Shown piece by piece: positions 8,631 through 17,059 of a stretch of DNA of 64,000 nt (position 1 is its first letter; every line of letters begins with the position of its first letter). Origin of the DNA: an uncultured Pelagibacteraceae bacterium (GTDB lineage Bacteria; Pseudomonadota; Alphaproteobacteria; Pelagibacterales; Pelagibacteraceae). Below the pieces are notes generated by a model. It saw only the letters and a program-made list of their open reading frames with translations, had not been told where the DNA came from and did not search any database. The stretch covers positions 1-64,000 of the forward strand of contig CACLFK010000002.1 in NCBI GenBank assembly GCA_902606105.1. Reading direction: 5' to 3'. The position numbers and the translations under genes were made by a program.

Positions 8631-9782
8631 TTAGTTACGGTAGATTATTTTTGACGCATCTAAGTCTTCAATTTTCTTACAGCCCATTAAAATCATATTT
8701 CTTCTAATTTCTTTTTGCATATTATCTAATAATCTCTCAACTCCTTTTTGACCTCCTGCTCCCAAGCTGAAAAGAAATGCTTTACCAAAACTACAAGCAG
8801 TTGCTCCTGCAGCTAGCGCTTTAAGAACATGCGTTCCTCTTTTTATACCACCATCAAGTATAATTTCTAACTTATCACCAACTGCATCTGAAATAGCTTT
8901 CACTTGATCGAAAGGAGATCTTGAACCATCTAATTGTCTTCCTCCATGATTAGAAATCATTATCGCAGTGCAGCCAATATCAATTGCTCTTTTAGCATCT
9001 TCAACTGACATCACTCCTTTCAATGCAAAAGGACCGTTCCATCTCTTAATACAGTACTCTGCATCTTTCCAATTCATTTTAGGATCGTATTGTTCATTAA
9101 TATAATCTATGACTGATTTCGCAATGTTAGTTCCTTTGTCAGTTTTGTGTTTAATGTTAGCTAACTCGAATTTTTTATTTGTTAAATATTTAAAAACCCA
9201 TTCTGGACGCATAGCAAAACTTAGTAAGCTTTCCAAGGTTAATTTGGGAGGAGTGGTAAACCCAGTTCTATGATCTCTTTCTCTGTTTCCTGCAACAAGA
9301 GTATCCACAGTCAAACAAAGCCCATCAAAATTTGCTCTACGACATCTATCAATTAAATCATCAGTAATAGATTGATCTTTATGAACATATAGTTGAAAAA
9401 GTTTTGGGCCACTTGAGATATTGGCTATTTCTTCAATTGAAAACGATGCCATTGTAGACATGCTATACATCGTTCCAAATTTTTCAGCAGCTCTTGCTGA
9501 AGCTTTGTCTCCCTCAGGAGTGTACAAACTTTGCATTGCTGTCGGTGACAAGAAAAGAGGCATATCAATTTTTCTACCAAATACTGTTGTGGATAAATCA
9601 GGCTCTCCAACACTTGCTAATATATTTGGAACAAGATCACAATCGTTAAATGCGTTAGTGTTTCTATTTAAAGTCACTTCGTCGTCTGATCCACCATCAA
9701 TATAATGAAAGATAGGGGCTGGTAATTTTTTTTTTGCTAATTTTCTAAAATCCGCAAAACTATAACAATCATTGATATTCAT
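8631..9782 (-). CDS. lldD: FMN-dependent L-2-hydroxyacid dehydrogenase (L-lactate dehydrogenase-like), copy 1
   Basis: A 383-residue TIM-barrel flavoenzyme of the L-lactate dehydrogenase / glycolate oxidase / mandelate dehydrogenase family, which oxidises L-2-hydroxy acids to 2-oxo acids. Visible landmarks are FHYIDGGSDDE (Tyr27), LSPTAM (79-84), LTVDT, LKGVMSVEDA with the active-site lysine near 255, and SNHGGRQLDGSRSPFD with the catalytic His279. It lies 4 bases after a paralogue of identical length. L-lactate is the simplest candidate substrate, but glycolate or longer hydroxy acids are possible. Confidence 0.88.
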   Translation of the reverse strand: MNINDCYSFADFRKLAKKKLPAPIFHYIDGGSDDEVTLNRNTNAFNDCDLVPNILASVGEPDLSTTVFGRKIDMPLFLSPTAMQSLYTPEGDKASARAAEKFGTMYSMSTMASFSIEEIANISSGPKLFQLYVHKDQSITDDLIDRCRRANFDGLCLTVDTLVAGNRERDHRTGFTTPPKLTLESLLSFAMRPEWVFKYLTNKKFELANIKHKTDKGTNIAKSVIDYINEQYDPKMNWKDAEYCIKRWNGPFALKGVMSVEDAKRAIDIGCTAIMISNHGGRQLDGSRSPFDQVKAISDAVGDKLEIILDGGIKRGTHVLKALAAGATACSFGKAFLFSLGAGGQKGVERLLDNMQKEIRRNMILMGCKKIEDLDASKIIYRN

Positions 9783-9786
9783 GGTG

Positions 9787-10938
9787 TTATCTTCTGAATC
9801 TTAAATTACTTCTATTAAGATCACTAATTGTTTTACAACCCATTAATTTCATGTCCCTCACTAATTCAGATTTATACTTTTCGATAGCCCTTTCAACACC
9901 TGTTTGTCCTCCAGCAGCTAAAGCATAAAGATATAGTCTTCCTCCTGAGCATGCTTTGGCACCTAATGACAATGCTTTAAGCATATGTGTTCCTCTGTGA
10001 ATTCCACCCTCACATATAACGTCAAGCTTATCACCCACAGCATCAACAATTTCTGCAAGCTGATCAAACGGAGATCTTGATCCGTCAAGTTGTCTTCCTC
10101 CATGATTTGAAACCATTATACCTGTACATCCAATATCAACCGCTCTCTTAGCATCTTCAACAGACATGACCCCTTTTAATGCAAAATGACCTCCCCATTT
10201 GGAACAAAGTTGTTCAGCATCTTTCCAATTCATTGATTGATCTAACATAGTAGAAAAATAGTTTCCAATTGAGGAATTTGTACTTGTACCTTCTTTCACA
10301 AAATCTTGAAGATGAGGTAATTCAAACTTACCTTTTGTTAGATAATTAATTCCCCACATTGGCTTAGTTGCAAAACTAAACAAACTAGAAAGAGTTAGTT
10401 TTGGTGGAGATGTAAATCCAGTTCTTAGATCTCTTTCACGATTTCCTCCTGTTATTGTATCCACTGTTAGCGCCATCACGTCAAATTTGGCTGCTTTTGC
10501 TCGCTCTAAACAAGAGTCATTCAAGCCTCTATCTTTATGAAAATAAAACTGGAACATTTTTGGTGTGTCAACCATAGATGATATTTCTTCCACACTCACT
10601 GTCGCTAATGCAGATACTCCAAACATCGTATTAAATTTTTGAGCAGCTCTACCAACAGCTCTTTCACCATCATAATGAAATAATCTTTGTAAAGCTGTAG
10701 GAGCTAAATAAAAAGGCAAATCTAATTTTTTTCCAAATATTGTTGTAGATAGATCGACATTTTCTACTCCTCTCAAAACATTTGGAACTAAATCTACGTC
10801 ATCAAATGCACTTGTGTTTCTAGCGTACGTATGTTCGTCGTCAGCAGCTCCATCAATATAATGAAATATAGGTGAAGGTAACTTTTTTTCTGCTAGTTTT
10901 CTGAAATCTGCAAAATTATGACAATCTTTTAAATTCAT
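9787..10938 (-). CDS. lldD: FMN-dependent L-2-hydroxyacid dehydrogenase (L-lactate dehydrogenase-like), copy 2
   Basis: Second 383-residue member of the same FMN enzyme family, aligning with copy 1 without gaps over the stretches I compared. Conserved elements are FHYIDGAADDE (Tyr27), APTALQ, LTVDT, LKGVMSVEDA and SNHGGRQLD with His279. Differences cluster at residues 84-90 (LQRLFHY against MQSLYTP) and 210-235, the region covering the active site in this family, so substrate preference may differ. It is transcribed first of the pair, from a start 8 bases after the PagL-like gene, so it may belong to the ccm transcription unit or have an internal promoter. Confidence 0.87.
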   Translation of the reverse strand: MNLKDCHNFADFRKLAEKKLPSPIFHYIDGAADDEHTYARNTSAFDDVDLVPNVLRGVENVDLSTTIFGKKLDLPFYLAPTALQRLFHYDGERAVGRAAQKFNTMFGVSALATVSVEEISSMVDTPKMFQFYFHKDRGLNDSCLERAKAAKFDVMALTVDTITGGNRERDLRTGFTSPPKLTLSSLFSFATKPMWGINYLTKGKFELPHLQDFVKEGTSTNSSIGNYFSTMLDQSMNWKDAEQLCSKWGGHFALKGVMSVEDAKRAVDIGCTGIMVSNHGGRQLDGSRSPFDQLAEIVDAVGDKLDVICEGGIHRGTHMLKALSLGAKACSGGRLYLYALAAGGQTGVERAIEKYKSELVRDMKLMGCKTISDLNRSNLRFRR

Positions 10939-10946
10939 ACATCCTT

Positions 10947-11459
10947 CTAAAAGTTTTTTAGGAAATTAAACATATAACTATTTGCCCCAGGATTTTTGTC
11001 TCCTAAGCTTGCATTAGATATATGATTGTAGGAAAAACCTAATTCACTATCATTAGATAAATCAAGAGAAAACTGTAACTCACTCTTAAATTCAATTAAA
11101 TGACCTAAATCCTTTCCATCCCCCTCGTGGTACAGTCCTGGAGTAAAGCTGGGAGTAAAATTTATGGCTCCTATTTTATATTGAGCCTGTACACCTGTAT
11201 AAATATAAGTAGCATTATCACCAGTTATTAGTGCTCCAGTAATAGGTGATAGATTTCCCAAAAATGTATCACGATTTAAATCCTCATTTTGATGCTGAAA
11301 CCCTATTAAAGACGATTTTTTTCCGTCATCACTAAAATCAAACATTCCTGTATAAACATTAAATTCTGTATTTTGATTTTTTACTTTTAATTCTTCAGCA
11401 CTTACTGCAAGACTGAAAAAAAATAAAAATAAATATACCAAAAAGTTTTTTAAATTCAT
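10947..11459 (-). CDS. PagL-like lipid A deacylase / acyloxyacyl hydrolase family outer-membrane protein
   Basis: A 170-residue protein with a signal peptide (FLVYLFLFFFSLAVSAEE) and alternating hydrophobic residues of a small beta-barrel. Near the C-terminus, FSYNHISNASLGDKNPG matches the catalytic His-x-Ser-Asn region of PagL lipid A 3-O-deacylases, and the protein ends in Phe as outer-membrane barrels do. The acidic third member of the PagL triad is not obvious in NPGANSYMF, so activity is uncertain. I chose the ATG at 11459 over a TTG nine bases earlier. It follows ccmH by 13 bases, an odd partner for cytochrome c maturation. Confidence 0.7.
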   Translation of the reverse strand: MNLKNFLVYLFLFFFSLAVSAEELKVKNQNTEFNVYTGMFDFSDDGKKSSLIGFQHQNEDLNRDTFLGNLSPITGALITGDNATYIYTGVQAQYKIGAINFTPSFTPGLYHEGDGKDLGHLIEFKSELQFSLDLSNDSELGFSYNHISNASLGDKNPGANSYMFNFLKNF

Positions 11460-11472
11460 ATCTAACAAATAT

Positions 11473-11835
11473 TTATTTTTTAAATATAGAGCTTTTAAAA
11501 ATTATTGCACCTCCAAACAGAAATATCAATATAGGTAATAACCACAATAAATATGTATTTTTATTAAGTCCAGGATCATACAATATCCAATCACCATATT
11601 TTTCCTTAAAATAAATATATATTTCTCTCTCTGATAAACCTTCATTTAATTTCTTATCTACTAAGATTTTCATGCTATTTGCAAAGTCCGAGTCTGAGTC
11701 ATAAACTGACTGTCCTTGACATATCAAACATCTGAGATTTTTAGTTATTTCATTTCTTTCACTATTTTCATTTGCATAAAGATTATTAGAAAAGAGTAAT
11801 AGAAAAATAATTATAAAATTTTTAAATAATTTCAT
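11473..11835 (-). CDS. ccmH: Cytochrome c maturation protein CcmH
   Basis: A 120-residue membrane-anchored thiol protein that reduces the heme-binding cysteines of apocytochrome c. It has a signal peptide, the LRCLICQGQS motif with Cys36 and Cys39, and a C-terminal helix (YLLWLLPILIFLFGGAIIF). This is the short form without a fused CcmI domain; no ccmI follows. Its start overlaps the end of ccmG by 4 bases. Confidence 0.93.
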   Translation of the reverse strand: MKLFKNFIIIFLLLFSNNLYANENSERNEITKNLRCLICQGQSVYDSDSDFANSMKILVDKKLNEGLSEREIYIYFKEKYGDWILYDPGLNKNTYLLWLLPILIFLFGGAIIFKSSIFKK

Positions 11836-12350
11836 TTTATTGTTTTTTGTATTTCCATGAACAGCATCTGATTGAGAGGTCCAATATATTTTTTAATTAT
11901 TTTATTATTATAAATTATAAAAGTTTCAGGTACACCAAAAGCTCCCCATTCAATTGAAATTGTCCCATTTTTATCTACAATGATTTTTTCATAAGGATTT
12001 CCTAATTCATCCAATAAGCTTTTAGCATTTTTTTTATTATCTTTATAATTCATGCCGATAATAGTTAATTTATTATTTTTACTTAAACTCATTAATATTG
12101 GATGTTCATCTCTACATGGAACACACCAGGAGGCCCAAATGTTTAATAAATAAAATTTATCTAATTCAAAAATTTCAGTTGAGGTTGAATTCTGGTTTAG
12201 ATACATAAGATCAGCCGAGAAAATTGGGATGTCATTATTTATCTTCGTCTCTGGTGTATAAATATTTGTGTCTTTTAAACTTTTGTAAAAAACAGCAAAA
12301 ATAATTAAAAATATTAATATTATTGAATATGGAATTAATTTTTTTTTCAT
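11832..12350 (-). CDS. ccmG: Thiol:disulfide interchange protein CcmG/DsbE
   Basis: A 172-residue periplasmic thioredoxin-fold protein anchored by an N-terminal helix (about 5-22). The active site is WASWCVPCR with Cys76 and Cys79, and the cis-proline loop is GAFGVPETF. It keeps CcmH and apocytochrome thiols reduced. Start and stop both overlap neighbours by 4 bases, so translation is coupled with ccmF and ccmH. Confidence 0.93.
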   Translation of the reverse strand: MKKKLIPYSIILIFLIIFAVFYKSLKDTNIYTPETKINNDIPIFSADLMYLNQNSTSTEIFELDKFYLLNIWASWCVPCRDEHPILMSLSKNNKLTIIGMNYKDNKKNAKSLLDELGNPYEKIIVDKNGTISIEWGAFGVPETFIIYNNKIIKKYIGPLNQMLFMEIQKTIK

Positions 12351-14221
12351 ACTCTTTTTTTTAAAAAACTAACTAAACCACCTAAGCTTATCATAATAAC
12401 CGATAGCCATATCCACAACATAAAGGGTTTAACTTGATATCTTACATTGAAATAATCCTGATTTTGGACAAGATTAATTACAATAAATTTATCCTTCATC
12501 AATGTAGTTTTAATATCTGCCTCACTAGTTGTGATATTGGGCTGATTATATATTCTTAATTCAGGTGATAAATTATTGTTTATACCGTCGGAATTAGTAA
12601 TATTAAAATTTGCAATTATAGATTTATAATTTTTCTCTTTTTTTTGATTGATACTTTCAAAAACTATTTTTGTTTTTGAATTATCATAAGTTTCACCTAC
12701 TTTTAAATTAGTTATTATTTCACTTGAAAATAAATTGTTAAATAAAATACTTAAAATCAATAAACTAAATCCAAAATGAGCAGTGTTTTGAGCAAAATTT
12801 TTATATTTCTTATTAAAAAAATCTCTCAATGTAATAAAAAATAAATAAAGAGCACTGGAGATTAGGATAGTATTAATAAGAATATTTGTGTTAAAATTTT
12901 TGACAATAAAAAAAGATAATAAAATACAGATAATTAATAAGAAAATTAAATAGATCTTATCTTTTAAATCAGATCTTATCCATTTCAACCTTGGACCGAT
13001 TGCCATCGCAAATAAAAAAGGAATTAAAAATGGAGCAATAAGTTTATGATAGAATGGCGGCCCAACAGATATTTTTTGGGAGGATATTACGTCTAAAAAT
13101 ATAGGATAAACTGTACCAATCAATACTACTGACAGAAAGTACATCATAAACCAGTTATTAACTAAAATTGAAGTTTCTTTACTTAACCAAAAAAAATTAG
13201 ATGAATTATTTTTACCGGTTTGATGAAAAAAGAAAAAAATAAATAAAGACAAAAAAATTAAAGCAAATAAAAATATTAAAATAAATAAACCTCTTTCTGG
13301 ATCATTGGCAAATGTATGAACAGAATTTAGAATTCCAGACCTTACTAAAAAAGTTCCACACATGCTCAAAGTAAAAGTTGCAATGGACAATATTATTACC
13401 CAAGAAGTAAGGGTTTCTTTTCTCTCAAGTACTAAAACGCAGTGTAAAAGGGTTGTCAAAGCCAGCCAAGGCATTAAAGAAACATTTTCTACTGGGTCCC
13501 AAAACCAGAATCCTCCCCAACCTAATTCATAGTATGCCCAAATTGATCCAAGCAAAATACCCAGTGTTAAAAAGATCCAGGAGATTAAAACCCATTTTTT
13601 AATATGAATAGCCCAGCTTGTTGAAACCATTTTTAAGGTAGTTGCAGCTAAAGCAGATGAAAAAATAATAGAGGAGCCAACATAACCCAAATATAAAATT
13701 GGTGGATGAATTGCTAATGCAGGATCCTGCAATATTGGATTTAATCCTAAGCCCTCATCTGGAACTGGAAATAAATAATTAAAAGGGTTTGAAGTTTGAA
13801 TGAGAAATAAAAAAAAACCAATTATAATTACTTGCTGAAAAACTAGTGTTAAAATTTTATACTTAATTGGTTGATTTTTAGTTCTTAATAAAAATATAAA
13901 TATAAATAATGTTAAAACTAATAACCACAGCAGCAAGCTTCCCTCATGGTTTCCCCAAGTTCCACTAATTTTATAAAAAAGCGGTTTGGTTGTATGTGAA
14001 TTGTTAAATACAGTTTCATTACTAAAATCTGATATAACAAAAGAAATAATTAAAGCTAAAAAACTAATTAAAACAAAAAATAATTGTAGAAAAGAAAACG
14101 ATAAAATTTTAGCATCTAATTGATTTGAGTTTTTAAAATTTTGAATTGAAAAAAAAATTAAAATTAAGCCAACACACAAACCTAGAATAAGTGAGTAATG
14201 ACCGATAACACTGTAAATCAA
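12347..14221 (-). CDS. ccmF: Heme lyase CcmF
   Basis: A 624-residue polytopic membrane protein that takes heme from CcmE and attaches it to apocytochrome c. The WWD heme-handling domain is visible as GWGGFWFWDPVENVSLMPWL at about residues 234-253, preceded by HPPILYLGYVG and GTWGNHEGSLLLW. A soluble periplasmic region is at about 500-590 and a last helix ends in KKRV. Size is close to the usual 640-660 residues. It overlaps ccmG by 4 bases and begins 1 base after ccmE. Confidence 0.95.
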   Translation of the reverse strand: MIYSVIGHYSLILGLCVGLILIFFSIQNFKNSNQLDAKILSFSFLQLFFVLISFLALIISFVISDFSNETVFNNSHTTKPLFYKISGTWGNHEGSLLLWLLVLTLFIFIFLLRTKNQPIKYKILTLVFQQVIIIGFFLFLIQTSNPFNYLFPVPDEGLGLNPILQDPALAIHPPILYLGYVGSSIIFSSALAATTLKMVSTSWAIHIKKWVLISWIFLTLGILLGSIWAYYELGWGGFWFWDPVENVSLMPWLALTTLLHCVLVLERKETLTSWVIILSIATFTLSMCGTFLVRSGILNSVHTFANDPERGLFILIFLFALIFLSLFIFFFFHQTGKNNSSNFFWLSKETSILVNNWFMMYFLSVVLIGTVYPIFLDVISSQKISVGPPFYHKLIAPFLIPFLFAMAIGPRLKWIRSDLKDKIYLIFLLIICILLSFFIVKNFNTNILINTILISSALYLFFITLRDFFNKKYKNFAQNTAHFGFSLLILSILFNNLFSSEIITNLKVGETYDNSKTKIVFESINQKKEKNYKSIIANFNITNSDGINNNLSPELRIYNQPNITTSEADIKTTLMKDKFIVINLVQNQDYFNVRYQVKPFMLWIWLSVIMISLGGLVSFLKKRV

Positions 14222-14222
14222 T

Positions 14223-14642
14223 TTATTTCTCCTCCAAAGCTTCTTTTACTTCCGGTGGCATGTAATTTTCATCATGCTTAGCTAAAATTTTAATGGCTGA
14301 AAAAAAATTTCTATCTTTTAAAAATCCCTCTGCAACAACTCCTTTTTCCTCAGCAAAAAGATTAGGGACAGCACCAGAGTAACTAACATTTATTTCATTT
14401 TTAAAATCTGTAATAACGAAGTTAATTTCATCCGAGTTTACATTAATTGAATTTTTTTTTACCATTCCTCCAACTCTAATTTTATTTGAATCTAATTCCG
14501 ATAATTTTTTAATTTCAGTTGGTGATTGAAAGTAAACAACATTTTCCTCTAAAGATTTTAGAACTAAAAAAATTGTTAAAATTAAAGTAACTAAAATTAA
14601 TGTTACAAACAAAAATCTTAATTTAACTTTGCGACCATACAT
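14223..14642 (-). CDS. ccmE: Heme chaperone CcmE
   Basis: A 139-residue periplasmic heme chaperone with one N-terminal anchor helix (about 9-29) and an OB-fold domain including the GGMVKKNS and [13 protein letters not shown] stretches. The heme-binding HxxxY motif is His123-Asp-Glu-Asn-Tyr127, so it is the canonical histidine form. It accepts heme released by CcmC and passes it to CcmF. It lies 10 bases after ccmD and 1 base before ccmF. Confidence 0.95.
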   Translation of the reverse strand: MYGRKVKLRFLFVTLILVTLILTIFLVLKSLEENVVYFQSPTEIKKLSELDSNKIRVGGMVKKNSINVNSDEINFVITDFKNEINVSYSGAVPNLFAEEKGVVAEGFLKDRNFFSAIKILAKHDENYMPPEVKEALEEK

Positions 14643-14652
14643 GGTTCAAAAG

Positions 14653-14880
14653 TTAGTTATTTGCGGCGTCAGCTAAAATTTCTTTGTTGATTCTTTGTGT
14701 TTTTGCAGAATTAGCTTTCTCAGGATTTAAAGACCCAAATTTAGCAACAAATTTACTTTGCTCTTTAACAAATTGTAGTTTCGTAATCGTATACAAACCT
14801 AAAAAACTTAAAAGAGTAAAGCCAAAAGCAGACATTACATATACTACATATCCATTCATAAAAAGTAATTCATTAATCAT
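14653..14880 (-). CDS. ccmD: Heme exporter accessory protein CcmD
   Basis: A 75-residue protein with a single membrane helix (about 9-30, YVVYVMSAFGFTLLSFLGL) and a charged cytoplasmic tail, the pattern of CcmD, which helps release holo-CcmE from CcmC. It is somewhat longer than most CcmD proteins because of an Asn/Lys-rich tail. The assignment rests on size, topology and position: its ATG overlaps the TGA of ccmC, and ccmE follows. Confidence 0.8.
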   Translation of the reverse strand: MINELLFMNGYVVYVMSAFGFTLLSFLGLYTITKLQFVKEQSKFVAKFGSLNPEKANSAKTQRINKEILADAANN

Positions 14881-15584
14881 AATCTATCTAAGCCTTTATT
14901 TTTAATTTTTATCAGTTCTGTATTATATTTCATTAAGAAAATTAACAACGAAAATAGAGCAAATGCCGCAGTCATTAATAGTAAAGGAAAAAGCATTGAA
15001 GAATGAATTGAGCTCTTTGTTAAAATATTAATTGATGCTGGCTGGTGAAGTGTGTTCCACCAATCAACTGAGTATTTAATAATTGGAACATTAATAATAC
15101 CGATAACAGTTATAAAGGTCGTAATCTTGAAAACTTTTTCTTCTTTCTCATAAATTCTCCAGGCTATTAAATACATAGCAAAAAATAATGCTAAAATTAA
15201 CATTGATGTAATCCTAGCATCCCATGCCCACCAAGTTCCCCATGTAGGTTTGCCCCAAATTGCTCCTGTGACTAAAGCAATTATATTAAAAACAAATCCA
15301 GATGGTGCTAAACTTTTTGATATTAAAAAAAGATTTTTATTCTTAAAAATAAAACCACTTATAGACAAAAAAGTAATCGATGAAAAAATTCCAAGCGAGA
15401 TCCATGCTGATGGAACATGTACGTACATTATTCTTACCGCATCACTTTGTTTGTAATCCTCTGGAGATAAAATTAGTGCCTCAGTCAAACCAACTGTCAA
15501 AACAACTACAAATAAAAATAAAATATACTTTGGAGCTTTAGAAGTTATTTGAAAAATTCTATTTGGTTCTAAAATTTTAAACAT
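14877..15584 (-). CDS. ccmC: Heme exporter protein CcmC
   Basis: A 235-residue membrane protein with six helices that loads heme onto CcmE. The tryptophan-rich WWD signature is GKPTWGTWWAWDARITS at about residues 114-130, flanked by conserved histidines (HVPSAW upstream, TLHQPAS downstream). It is the first gene of this minus-strand ccm unit. The ABC-transporter genes ccmA and ccmB, which often precede it, are not in the window and must be elsewhere if the pathway is complete. Confidence 0.95.
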   Translation of the reverse strand: MFKILEPNRIFQITSKAPKYILFLFVVVLTVGLTEALILSPEDYKQSDAVRIMYVHVPSAWISLGIFSSITFLSISGFIFKNKNLFLISKSLAPSGFVFNIIALVTGAIWGKPTWGTWWAWDARITSMLILALFFAMYLIAWRIYEKEEKVFKITTFITVIGIINVPIIKYSVDWWNTLHQPASINILTKSSIHSSMLFPLLLMTAAFALFSLLIFLMKYNTELIKIKNKGLDRL

Positions 15585-15632
15585 ATTTGTTATTTAATAA
15601 TTAATTTTGGAATTTCTATTATGAAAAAGTTA

Positions 15633-15696
15633 TCTGATCAAGAATGCAGAGGGGAGACAATAAGACTAAATATAACGTTTAACATCCTTGATCAGA
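15633..15696. repeat. Long inverted repeat in the hspQ-ccmC gap
   Basis: TCTGATCAAG at 15633-15642 and its exact reverse complement CTTGATCAGA at 15687-15696 form a 10-bp perfect stem. After one mismatch the pairing continues for 3 more base pairs (ATG 15644-15646 with CAT 15683-15685), leaving a 36-base loop. On the minus strand it lies after hspQ and before ccmC and is followed within 4 bases by TTTTT, so it may end hspQ transcription or be a leader structure or small RNA. A 28-codon plus-strand frame (15621-15707) crosses it, but I do not call that a gene. Confidence 0.65.
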
Positions 15697-15764
15697 ATTT
15701 AAATTAAATATAATGAATATTTATGGCCTAGATTTGAGCTAAATGTGTTGGAATATTGATAAGC

Positions 15765-16085
15765 TTAATTTGAAAGCTTAAAATAGCTTGAGCCTTTTTT
15801 TCCCGAAAAAATTTCTTCAATTAAAGGGTGTTTTATCGGCTCATCAGAGTCGTCCATAAGCAAATTTTGCTCTGAAACATATGCTTCATAGGTAATTTCG
15901 TCATTTTCAGCAAGTAAGTGATAAAATGGCTGATCTTTTCTTGGTCTGACATTTTTTGGTATTGATTGATACCATTCCTCAGAATTGTTAAATTCAAAAT
16001 CCACATCATAAATAACACCTCTAAATTCAAAGTGTTTATGTTTAACAATATCACCGATTGAAAATTTGGCTTTTTGGATTGGCAT
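15765..16085 (-). CDS. hspQ: Heat shock protein HspQ (YccV / hemimethylated-DNA-binding family)
   Basis: A 106-residue protein of the HspQ family. The N-terminus KFSIGDIVKHKHFEFRGVIY and the later QPFYHLLAENDE and TYEAYVSEQNL stretches are typical. In enterobacteria HspQ is a heat-inducible specificity factor for Lon protease, and an older name reflects binding to hemimethylated DNA. It is transcribed away from yciB across an 86-base divergent gap. Confidence 0.9.
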   Translation of the reverse strand: MPIQKAKFSIGDIVKHKHFEFRGVIYDVDFEFNNSEEWYQSIPKNVRPRKDQPFYHLLAENDEITYEAYVSEQNLLMDDSDEPIKHPLIEEIFSGKKGSSYFKLSN

Positions 16086-16171
16086 TACGATTAGTATGAG
16101 TATTTAAATATAAAAATCAATGTAAAAAAGATTAATGTTTTGTGATGTGGCAAATATGTTAATATCTTTTA

Positions 16172-16726
16172 GTGAATAAATCTTTTTTGAAATTTATTAC
16201 CGATTTTGGGCCATTAGCAATATTTTTTTTCTTTTATTATAATAATAACAAAAATTTATCAGTTGCAATACCTCCACTTATAGTTGCAACTTTAATTGCT
16301 TTAGCAGTTGTGTGGTTCTTTGAAAGAAAAATACCACCAATGCCTTTGGTGAGTGGAATATTAATTACATTTTTTGGTGGACTAACTATTTATTTTAATG
16401 ATCCAATATTTATTTATGTAAAACCCACTATAATTAATATTTTATTTGCCTTAGCTCTATTTTTTGGAAAATATTTTACAAGGGAACCTATTTTAAAAAA
16501 AATTATGGGAAAATCTATACCCTTATCTGATATAGGATGGGAGATACTAAATAAAAGATGGATGTTCTTTTTTCTTGGGCTTGCTGTATTAAATGAGTTT
16601 GTGTGGAGAACCCAAACTGAAGAATTCTGGGTTAACTTTAAAGTATGGGGAATGTTGCCAATAACAATAATTTTTACCGCCTTTCAAATTCCTTTAATAA
16701 ACAAACATAAAATCGATGCGCAGTAA
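16172..16726 (+). CDS. yciB: Inner membrane septation protein A family (YciB/IspZ)
   Basis: A 184-residue protein with about five membrane helices. The N-terminus FLKFITDFGPLAIFFFFYY and the segment LSDIGWEILNKRWMFFFLG are diagnostic of the YciB/IspZ family, which affects envelope integrity and cell division in gamma-proteobacteria. Translation appears to begin at a GTG (16172), since no ATG occurs before the first helix. It overlaps the start of the DUF2794 gene by 11 bases. Confidence 0.9.
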   Translation: MNKSFLKFITDFGPLAIFFFFYYNNNKNLSVAIPPLIVATLIALAVVWFFERKIPPMPLVSGILITFFGGLTIYFNDPIFIYVKPTIINILFALALFFGKYFTREPILKKIMGKSIPLSDIGWEILNKRWMFFFLGLAVLNEFVWRTQTEEFWVNFKVWGMLPITIIFTAFQIPLINKHKIDAQ

Positions 16727-17054
16727 TCTGAAATTAGTAATCAATAATCCACAAAATAAAATAGAGCAAAAGCAGTTCTTTGAAAAAGATGAACTCAAAA
16801 TTATTTTAGACCTTTACGCAAAAATGGTTTCAGATGGATCATGGAAAGACTACGGATTAAATATTTCTAGCAAACAAGTGAGCTTTAGTGTTTTTAGAAA
16901 CGCTGCTGAAAATGCTATTTACAAAATTTGTAAAAATTTTAAGCCAAAAAATAAAAATCTAAAATATTTGATTACAGATACTAATGGTAAAATTTTAAAG
17001 AACTCTTTTGATCTTAAATTATTATTAAAAAATACTAACTGGAAAAAACTCTAA
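16716..17054 (+). CDS. DUF2794 family protein
   Basis: A 112-residue soluble protein. The block ILDLYAKMVSDGSWKDYGL followed by VSFSVFRNAAENAIYKI is the signature of DUF2794, a small alphaproteobacterial family of unknown function. It is translationally coupled to yciB by an 11-base overlap and ends 5 bases from the convergent BI-1 gene. No catalytic motif is visible. Confidence 0.85.
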   Translation: MRSNLKLVINNPQNKIEQKQFFEKDELKIILDLYAKMVSDGSWKDYGLNISSKQVSFSVFRNAAENAIYKICKNFKPKNKNLKYLITDTNGKILKNSFDLKLLLKNTNWKKL

Positions 17055-17059
17055 TAAAT

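Noticed and set aside
15621..15707. A 28-codon plus-strand frame starting ATGAAAAAG across the inverted repeat
   Set aside because: No ribosome binding site or recognisable product; both arms of the repeat encode parts of it, so the RNA/DNA structure explains the sequence better.
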